A program made the translations under genes and the position numbers. This document shows, in pieces, positions 55,753 to 64,000 of a stretch of 64,000 nucleotides of DNA; position 1 is the stretch's first letter, and each line of letters opens with the position of its first letter. Below the pieces are notes generated by a model, which was not told the origin of the DNA, searched no databases, and was given only the letters and a program-made list of their open reading frames with translations. This stretch comes from Cliona cf. orientalis (taxonomy: Eukaryota > Porifera > Demospongiae > Clionaida > Clionaidae): contig OZ005702.1 in the NCBI GenBank assembly GCA_963930775.1, forward strand, positions 930,001 to 994,000, in the 5' to 3' direction.

Positions 55753-58700
55753 ATGGCCATGTCAAGTGCAAGCCGTCCCGTCAAAGTGAAGCCTCCTCGC
55801 TTATCTGGGCCAGTAGGGGCGGCATCTCGTAGCCGCCATGTTCACACAAAGTCGAAGGCAGCTCATACGAACGGACTTGTGCCGATCGCGACGGCCTCGG
55901 GTGAGTTCGCCAGAGGAGCTGTCATCTATCTTCGTCTGCACAACTTTCTGTAAGATCTGAAGTACATTAAATCCATGATCATTTGAAGTATACGTCGAAA
56001 GGGTATTCCTGACCGTAGAGCTAGTCTAAAAAATGGCTGATTTTAATATGCAAATAATTTTATAGGGAGAGTATCACTTCAATCTGGTTTACCATCTGTG
56101 AGTATCGTGTGCATGTTTTGGCCTCTCCCCATGTACATGTGAAAGTGAAAGAACGTGGAAGTGGAACATGTGCCAGTATTCCCAAAGTTATGAGTTTGGG
56201 CATCAGAGGCCAATTATTGTAGTAGTACCTAATACTTTACCCTCAGTCCTGGTGGTGGTATGACACCTTCCAATTTTTACCTTTGAATATCATCATGTGG
56301 CTGTCTTGCTACTCATGCTCTAGACACATTTCCCACCATCCATGTCCCCACTGTGCACTGTTAGGCAGCCATCAAACCAGCCCACCCCCCTACCCCCCCC
56401 CCCGGCCCCTCCTCCTTGCTTGATGGAGTGCCTGGTATGAGGCCAGTGACTTTTTTCTCTCAGATTGGTCAAAAAATCACGCATCTTACTCTAGTATAAT
56501 AATATAATGCAGGACGTTTGATGACGTTGAGATCCACCCAGGACCACACCTCAATGTCATTGTGGGACCAAATGGTAAGCCAGTGTACGTGTGCACATAC
56601 AGTAGTACAGTACTGCATTTGGGGCATTGAGTTGGTAAGGGGTCGCCTCATGTAGTAAGTATGCCAATGTATAATTATTTGTGTACTTATGCAGGCACTG
56701 GGAAGTCCAGCATTGTTTGTGCGATTTGTCTTGGACTGGGTGGGTCCCCCAAACTGCTGGGAAGAGCTAAGGATGTAAGTCATTGTATATACTGGAATCC
56801 CTCTATACAATATTATTATAAGGACCCCAAACACACACACAAATGAGGACATCTCCCTTAATCAGGACACTATTATGCATGATCCTAGCTATAGAAGATC
56901 GTACACCTTTAATCAGGACACTTCAAGCTATCCCAAGTGTGTAGATGAACTATAAAACCACAATGTTATACATCATAATATGTTCATTTGGTTGATTTTT
57001 TGTGCTGTTTACAGATTAAAGATTTTGTGAAGCATAACACGGACGAAGGTTTTGTAGAGATTCGCCTATACGAGCTAAGGGACAAGGGGAGGAGCCCTGT
57101 AATTAAGAGGGTGCTATCGGCAACCACTAACACCTCCACCTACTACCTCAATGGAAAACTTGTTCCGCAAAAAGAAGTAAGAAGAAACTAGAGAAAGAGA
57201 GAGAACCATTACCATAATATTATTTGCGTTACCCAGGTCAGAGAGCTTGTTGAGAAGATGAGTATCCAACTTGACAACCATTGCCAGTTCCTGCCACAGG
57301 TATATACTAGTCTATGAATCACCAAGATGTTTTTAAGCACTTGCCTGCATAATAATTATTCTATTTTTCTACATTGTTACAGGACATGGTTGTTGAGTTT
57401 GCCAGAATGAACATGCACCAGCTACTGGAAGAAACTGAGAAGGCTGTGAGTAATTTAAAAGTCTCTTTCTACATGACCCCTGCTGATTTTATTTTTACAT
57501 TTACATTATTTTTATAGATTGGTCCTAGTGAGATGTATGAGAGCCATGAGAAGCTGAAGGGGATGAAGTCAGCGTCGGCCGATCTTGGGAAGGCACTCCG
57601 AGAGAAGACAAGAGAGCTGGAGGACGAGCAGAGAAAGAACCAGCTGCTCGAGAGGGACGTGGAAAGATTCAAGAATCGGCAGAAGTACATGTCTAGGATT
57701 GGCTACCTCAAGAAGAAGAAGCTATGGGTGGTAAGTGAGAGAGAGAGAGAAAGCAGGATACAGCTGCCTTGCCGTTAGTTTGTGTGTGTGGTCTATCAAG
57801 GAATGTTGTGTTTCTAAATTTAGCTAATATTGAATCTACATCTGTATCCCTCAAAAATAATATCTTCTGTAGGAATACGAAGCGGCCAGAGAGGAGTGGA
57901 GCAGGAAGAAAGATGCTCGAAAGAAAACTGCCCTCAGACTGAAGGAACTCCACAAGATGAACCAACCTCTCCGAGAGAAGCGCCAGAAGGAGGAGCAGAA
58001 GATAGCCGTCTTGAAAGAGAAGGCTCAGGGCTCGAACCAGAAGGCAAGAAGGATTGAGAATCGAGTCAAGTCGCTCCGGGACAAGCTTCAGAACCTCGAG
58101 GAAGAACTGGAAGAGCCGAGGCAGGAGCTAGAGAGAAAGCGAACGGAGGAGGCAAACAGAAAGAAGAGAATTAGTGATCTAAAGAACGAGATCCAGGTAA
58201 TGAATATAATTATAGACTAGTGTACATATTATACTACCACAAGGGGATTTATTTTTGCATACCTAGTGTGCATGTATGTATGTATGCATGTGTCTATGTG
58301 TGTGTGTGATTATTAATCTGATAATAATTATATCCTTCATCTCATCTTTGTTACTACTCTTGATCTAATCATGTAGTCGTTTGAGAACAGCCTGGAGCAG
58401 CTGGAGCCGTTCGACTCGGTGAGGAGGAAGATCCAAGAGAAGAACCAACGCATATTAATCATCGGACAGCAGATCAATGAGATCCACACTAAACAGATGG
58501 ACATCAAGAATGAGAGCGAGCAGTATCGGGACACTATCAGGTACAAGTGTGTTATAAATAATACCGTAGAATCCCGCGATTACGCCCCCCCCCCCCCCCC
58601 CTTTGTGCATGCTAGGATTGGGCAAAAGTGGGGAGGGGGCTTATACGCGGGATCCTTACATTTCCGTGTGACGACCATTACCGACCGTCGAATGCCACAT

Positions 58701-59495
58701 GGGTGCGCGATCTCTGTACTTTCTCTGGCTGTTTGGTAGGAAAAACTCAAGAAAAACAGCAAAGTGAGGCATAGTGTGACACAAATAGCTAGTTTGCTAG
58801 CTGTAGCTACTGTTTTTCTTGACTTATGGACTCCATTTTACAGTCAGGGAGGGGGGCTTATACGCGAGACAAAACTACCTATGCAAGAACTTGAGCTAAA
58901 AATGCAGGGGGGGGCGTAATCGCGGGATTCTATGGTAATAATTATTATTATAAGCACTGGTATCGGTAATATTAACATAATAGTTATGTACGTGTACATA
59001 TAAGTTCACAAAGCTCATCTTACAGACAAATTCCTAGGCAAAACCACCCTGGTGCCTGGTCAGGACATATCTATTCCCCCCCCCCCCCCCCCCCCCCCCC
59101 CAGTCAAGCAAATGACAAAGCCATAAAATATTATGCAATGGCAAAGCGTACAGTGGGATCAACCATTTCCCCTATACACAAAGGTATACATGTATATTAT
59201 AGCTATATATTATCTGGCATGCAGGCAAGCTGAAGACGAGCTTTCTCGAATGGAGAACGTCCGCACGCAGCGTCTAGATATGCTCCAACGAAGGGACAGG
59301 GACACGCTTAGTGCCATCCAGTGGCTGCGTGACAACCAGCATCTCTTCCACCAGCCGATCCTGGAGCCTGTGGCCATCTCGGTGAACATCAAGGACCGTC
59401 GCTACGAGGCACAGGTGGAGGCCTTCTTGGGAGGAAAGGATTTCCACTCCTTTGTCGCTCAGAATGAGGAGGACAGGGAGACATTCTTGAAAGAG
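55753..59495 (+). CDS. SMC5: SMC5, N-terminal half (continues beyond the visible exons)
   Basis: Exons 55753-55949, 56513-56574, 56695-56774, 57015-57176, 57237-57299, 57383-57445, 57518-57730, 57873-58196, 58377-58540 and 59225-59495 give 533 codons, ending in phase 0 at a gttggt donor. Walker A is GPNGTGKSSIVCAICLGLGG (split by an intron), preceded by VIYLRLHNFLTFDDVEI. SMC5-typical blocks follow: YYLNGKLVPQKEVRELVEKM, NHCQFLPQDMVVEFARM, a long coiled coil, and the hinge-proximal region QWLRDNQHLFHQPILEP and FLGGKDFHSFVAQNEED. The C-terminal coiled coil and Walker B were not found in the remaining 4.5 kb, so the gene extends past the window. SMC5 pairs with SMC6 in the chromosome-maintenance and DNA-repair complex. 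Confidence 0.9.
55950..56512. other. First intron of SMC5
   Basis: 0.56-kb intron with a C-rich tract near 56380-56410. Nothing else was recognised. Confidence 0.5.
58562..58937. mobile_element. TA-flanked MITE with CCGTAGAATCCCGCG termini
   Basis: In the SMC5 intron 58541-59224. TA-CCGTAGAATCCCGCGATT + ACGCCCCCC at the left and GGGGGGCGT + AATCGCGGGATTCTATGG-TA at the right form about 30-bp inverted repeats. Subterminal 'gggggcttatacgcggga' and 'ggggcttatacgcgaga' repeat inside. No coding capacity. Confidence 0.75.
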
Positions 59496-59821
59496 GTTGG
59501 TTGATTGGAAGAAGGTTTTGTAGCCATGCATGGTTTGGTCGGTACTCTTATGTATATTATGTTGAGGAACAGAAGAGATGGGGGCATCATTTGGAAATGT
59601 GGTATAATAATATAATTCATGTACATGCATGTTATTATTGCATCACCACTTCTTAGTCACAATTGTGTTTGCTATTAAAGTGAAATGATTACCACAACCC
59701 AAAAGTAGATGAAATTGTGCTTACAACACCAGATAACACGTAATGCATAATTTACGCACCATATTTCAACTACAATCTACACATAATGTATTGTGGCTAG
59801 CTATGTTTTTGTCAGTGTACC

Positions 59822-61586
59822 TTATTTATTGTCAACGTTGAGGCTGATAGGTGTCTCAGTCTCTGCAATTATGATAATATATTATTATAATAAGGATTTC
59901 ACCAATAGAAGAAGAAACTGGTGAAATGATAATCAAACCCTAATTTCTCACCTCCACTGCTACTGGCATGTGGAAACCTTTGGCCATCTGGAATTGATAA
60001 TGATTATTATAAAAAAAGTGGTATAATAATAATAATAGATCGAGATATAGCTAATTATCAATAAAGATCCTACCTTCTCTGCTGTTTTGACTGCCACTAA
60101 GTTCTTGACCTCCTATTGCGCCATACTGTGGTTGTCCAGGCGCTATGAATAAGGATATTATGTTATGATGAAATATATACTTCCATGGCTCCATACATTT
60201 TACATTCATATACCTTGTTGCTCATTGTGATCTGGGTTCAGTGGTTCTTGTACCTCAGATTCATCCATAAGCGGACGTTGTTCTTGTTCTCGCTGTTTGC
60301 GGTTTTTCTTCCATGCGTATGACACGAAGAGAACGATCAAAAGGACAAAAACAGCTACACCGAGGACAGATCCAGAGATAGTGGCTGGAATATTAGTGTG
60401 ATTATCAGTAGGTGTGTTTGTAGCTTGAATATCTACTGTCATCGGTGGAGTCTCGACAAACACACATTCCTCTGGTTCATCTCTGTGTACTTTGATTTTG
60501 CAAGAATAGTTCCCGCTATGTGATGCTTTAGCCTTTGGGAGGTGAAGCTCACATGTAGTTCCATTATTGACAATGTACGAGCTGTTGATCTCTCCAAGAA
60601 GCACTTTCTGGTTATAGTTGCATTTAGGCAGGCTGTAGAACAAGATGTCATAGTCAGTTTCATCATCGTTTAGGCCAACTATACTGCACTGAAGAATTAC
60701 TTCATGGTCTTCTTCAGAATGGATTATTTCTGTTAGATTTACGAGCTGCACATCTATCAATATTATGTAGTAATGTGTGCAAGTACAATAAATTGATCAA
60801 GTATTGCAGGCATGTACCATGAGTAGTGGACTATGCAATCATAATAATTATAGTCACTTGCTTATTCAACTGATCACTACCGTTTACCAAGCGGTCTTAC
60901 AGTTACTTGTGCACTTGTTGTCTGCTTATAAGAAACGGTTTTGCAAAAGAGGACGCAAATGCGGGTGAATATTATGCTGGATATGGACAGAAGATACGTC
61001 TCGCTTGACTGTGAACCCTTTTGAAACTGCAATCATAGGAAATAATATTGTAATACACTACATAACCCTGAAATATCATATTATATAGATACTCACAGAC
61101 AGGGTAATATATTTTTTATTCCATGATATGCCAATATCCTTCATCTCTGGATTTGTACTGACATTGTAGATGCTTCCACTGATTTTTAAGTGTGATAGCT
61201 GAAGCCTCCTAGTGATAACGTCATTGGGAACTCCAATGATGTCACAGGTGTAGGTTTTCTGTTTCCAGACACAGTTGGCTGGTGTATCTTCACAGTTGCC
61301 ATTGGTGATGGTCACATAGCAAAACAACAAAGCTGGGCAAATCAGTAGTAAATTCCTGAAGTGTAACAGTATTAAAAATAATGATGATCTAATTCAAACA
61401 ATTATAGATGGCACACCCACATTTGATGAGATTTTTTATCTTTTAGGTGTGCTGAAAGTATCTTGATTAATGGGGCATGACTGGCATACATGTACAGCCT
61501 TCCATACTCATTTACAAGAGTTAGCTACACTTAAGTTTTTATACACTTGTGTACAGACAGTGAGATACATACCTTACAATTGTCAT
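59822..61586 (-). CDS. Ig-type type I membrane protein downstream of the last visible SMC5 exon (365 aa)
   Basis: Seven exons: 61573-61586, 61097-61355, 60888-61026, 60214-60753, 60074-60142, 59952-59987 and 59822-59862. They give 365 residues with consistent phases. The 14-nt first exon encodes only MTIV plus a split codon and joins RNLLLICPALLFCYVTITNG as signal peptide. The first ectodomain part has Cys-rich CEDTPANCVW..TYTC. A second, Ig C2-like domain reads HEVILQCSIVG ... SHSGNYSCKIKV (Cys pair with a D/S-x-G-x-Y-x-C motif). One transmembrane helix is at about 265-286 (SVLGVAVFVLLIVLFVSYAW), then a basic stop-transfer and a tail of about 78 residues assembled from small exons (GQPQYGAIGG, RFPHASSS). 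Probably a cell-surface recognition receptor; ligand unknown. It is antisense to SMC5, apparently inside its next intron. Confidence 0.8.
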
Positions 61587-63714
61587 CTTTGTCAATTGTT
61601 TACTGCATAATCAGATAAGCTTCTTGTGTGCACTCATCATGAATAGTGAAATTCAAGATCTGGTGCACCCAGGGGGCAGTCCCAGGGATTTCCCTTGTAT
61701 GCACTGGCAACCCTACGTCAGCCCCACCCCTTTTATACCCGCCTCCTTGTTTAAGCTTGTGTTCTGTTAGTTTTGTGCAGAATTAAAGATGGCATTGGCA
61801 AAAATGTTTTACATGAACTTTTCTGTAATACAAAGGTAGCTGGGCTTGGCGAAGTTTTTATGTACTCTCTGAAGTTCCAATCCCAGTTACAATCTACTAG
61901 TGACAAGCTACTCTAAAAGATTGTACAAGCTCTTGTTACAGTTTCAAATAGTATCTTGTACTGTAGGGGTAATTCCTAGGGTTTACCATTATTCCCTCAG
62001 TTCTGTCATTATTTTTAAAAATGGAGGAATGTATATTATATAAGTGTTGTTGTGTGGAACAATTATGGTGTTTCTGGCTAATAATATTACCTCATACATT
62101 CCATTATACTGTAATGTAGTTTATCTTTCAACATGGGTTTACAATATAATGTGTGTAAGTATTGCTTCCTCTTGGAAGGAAAGGATTTCCACTCCTTTGT
62201 CGCTCAGAATGAGGAGGACGGGGAGACATTCTTGAAAGAGGTCAGTTAATTAGGATTAGCCTAAGCGAGCCCCACATAAACAGTACAGTTGTATGTGAAT
62301 TGTATGTATAATATTATGGTATGTAAGTCACGTGAAATATATGCCCAGCATGGCTTTATGGACATAAGCACGAAGTATTTTATCGCGCATTCTCATTTCT
62401 GGGTCAGGGCCGTATGTACGCTGTTCTAATTTAGCGAATTGCAGATTTACACTCGTGGTTTTAGTATAGAGTGGTACAAGACCAGAGTTATTGCCATACT
62501 ATACTAAAAGTATGAATATAAATCTGCTATTTGCTAAATTAGAATAGTGTACATATGGCAGGTACACGGTAAGTTAACTATGACTGTCGTGGTCTACTTG
62601 GATCTGTGTCCATGGTCTTCACAATCTATGGCTTTTCAGGCTCGCCCCAAACAGGTCCTGCATGTCTATAGTAGTATGGTGGATATTGGTATTCATCATT
62701 GATGATAACATTCAAAATTAGAGCTCTGCAGTAGAGCACATACCCAGTGCACACATTGCACAATCTGTAGATTGAGCAGAAAGCACATGCCTGTATGCAT
62801 TGTGCATTGAGTAGGCATTGTTCATAGGCGTGGCTATGATGGCTAAGAAAAAGGCACTATTTCTGACGCTTAATGATCGTATCCCTCGATTTGAAATATA
62901 CTGAAGCCAGTTGTTCGCCTACAATGAGTCGCTCAGGTGCCTAGATCTTGATATATTATGGTGATTTTTGTGCTCACGATAACTACAACTACAACGATAC
63001 GACCGATTACTTTATCCCCTTACGCATGCACACAGGGTAAATATTGGTCCGAGTACCCTAGCACCAGACGTTTCATAGGCGTTGCCCAAATTATATCAAT
63101 TGAAGGGTCTATGTCATACGAACTTCCTAGCAACTTAGGAATGCATAACACCGTATAGCCAGAAATATTGGCGGGAATTAAATTTGGCGGTTGAGCCCAA
63201 AATCGCTATTGCAAGAATATTAGTGGATTTAAATTTGGAGATTTGGTACCGGATCGCCATACGTATATATGCGAGTAGGAAATTTTGGCAGTTGTAATAT
63301 AGACCACCAAACCGCCAAATTTTCCAGCTATATTATGGTAATTAGTAACTGGTCCATGTGTCTACCAGCCCCACCCCCACCTTGCATGCAAAGCCCTAAC
63401 ATTATTTTCCGTCTAATTTACTGTATTCAAATGACAGAAAATACACGACCTGTGTCTGCTATATATTATGTCTATGAAATGTCCTTATATATGCACATAC
63501 CAGACACAGACAAAGGTACAATGTTATTGTCATATCATAATAATTATAATGAATATAATATTATGAGGGGTTAAAAATGTAAAAATTACTGCATTAATTG
63601 CCCAGCGGCACCATCATCATTACCTCCACCCCTTCCACCACCTTCACCACCTCCACCTCCTCCACCCCTTCCACCATCTCCACCATTTATACCTCCTCGA
63701 TCACCTCCACCCCT
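61587..63714. other. Stretch between the two Ig-type genes
   Basis: 2.1 kb. It contains an SMC5 exon-like fragment (about 62171-62240), an imperfect inverted repeat (about 62410-62565), and copies of a GGGGCGAGCC-type motif near 62263 and 62640. No intact gene was recognised. Confidence 0.5.
62168..62240 (+). pseudogene. Duplicated fragment of an SMC5 exon
   Basis: About 70 bases match the 3' end of the SMC5 exon at 59425-59495 with very few differences (for example GACAGGGAG to GACGGGGAG, changing Arg to Gly). It encodes GKDFHSFVAQNEEDGETFLKE in the parent frame and is followed by a good gtcagt donor. No polypyrimidine tract or strong acceptor is seen upstream, so it is more likely a relic than a used alternative exon. 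Confidence 0.65.
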
Positions 63715-63830
63715 TCAACCATCTCCACCTCCTCCACCAACTCTATCTCCTCCATGAACAGCATCTCCGCCAACTCTACCATATACGCCTCCACCAACAA
63801 CATCATATTCACGAGCAGCACCACCTTAAT
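63598..63830. repeat. CCACC/CTCCACC minisatellite
   Basis: Degenerate tandem repeats of 'caccatctccacc' and 'ttccaccac' type. Its distal part is also the coding sequence for the Gly-rich tail of the minus-strand partial gene. Confidence 0.75.
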
Positions 63831-64000
63831 AGTTGCCGTATCAAAGAAAATAGTATAAAAGAATAAGGGGGTAATAGATCACATACCTTGTTGCTCTTCA
63901 TCTCCCTCATTGTCTTTTATTGGTTTTAGTCGTGAGTATAGGCAACAGCCAAATGCCAGGCTAAATGAGACAAGGGATGTCAATGCCATTCCTACCACAG
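63715..64000 (-). CDS. Related membrane protein, C-terminal exons (partial)
   Basis: Two minus-strand exons, 63887-64000 (runs off the window) and 63715-63824. The first encodes a transmembrane helix (VVGMALTSLVSFSLAFGCCLYSR) and DNEGDEEQQ, ending with the same phase-1 'EQQ|G' junction as the 365-residue protein at 59822-61586, so it is probably a tandem paralogue. The last exon encodes a Gly-rich tail (GAAREYDVVGGGVYGRVGGD..) with two Tyr-containing motifs (EYDVV, VYGRV) and stops inside a GGTGGAGGT-type minisatellite. Signal peptide and ectodomain lie beyond the window. Confidence 0.6.

Noticed and set aside
63598-63858. Ser/Thr-rich + strand open frame (STPSTISTSS type)
   Set aside because: It is the antisense translation of a minisatellite that encodes a Gly-rich tail on the minus strand.

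Overview
This is intron-rich animal DNA. It holds DAPK-type death-domain signalling proteins, an augmin subunit, SMC5, the nuclear cap-binding protein NCBP1, an SDH assembly factor, a BTB-kelch protein and several signal-peptide membrane proteins. Introns are mostly short GT-AG introns, there are many (CT)n and (TATG)n arrays, gene spacing is compact and TA-flanked inverted-repeat elements are frequent. This best fits an early-branching metazoan such as a demosponge. No species can be named from the sequence alone, and no CRISPR array, rRNA, tRNA or prokaryotic gene was seen.

Layout. 1-2039 (-): 5' part of a secreted protein that looks like a six-hairpin glycosidase relative. 2302-11759 and 12065-14641 (+): two tandem paralogous PARP-domain enzymes. 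15481-23842 (-): calmodulin-regulated MLCK/DAPK-type kinase. 24398-33131 (-): a DAPK1-like protein with ankyrin repeats, ROC, COR and death domain but no kinase. 33274-37985 (+): NCBP1. 38701-39186 (-): SDHAF4. 39311-52830 (+): HAUS6, whose 6.7-kb intron contains two opposite-strand membrane-protein genes (41164-42595 and 45640-47212). 53107-54957 (-): BTB-BACK-kelch protein. 55753 to at least 59495 (+): SMC5, still open in its coding frame; downstream of its last visible exon are an Ig-type membrane protein (59822-61586, -) and the 3' end of a related one (63715-64000, -), plus a copy of part of an SMC5 exon (about 62171-62240).

The most notable point is that the parts of vertebrate DAPK1 (kinase-CaM-ANK-ROC-COR-death) lie here in two adjacent same-strand genes in permuted order: the ANK-ROC-COR-death gene is upstream and the kinase-CaM gene about 0.55 kb downstream. 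The second theme is small type I membrane proteins nested antisense in introns of housekeeping genes. The third is a family of TA-flanked inverted-repeat elements with CCGTAGA termini in the introns of PARP-2, HAUS6 and SMC5.

Exon boundaries were derived by hand from reading frame, GT/AG sites, phase continuity and family similarity. All spliced models given as complete close to a whole number of codons, except that NCBP1 was checked junction by junction rather than by total length. No transcript data or database search was available.
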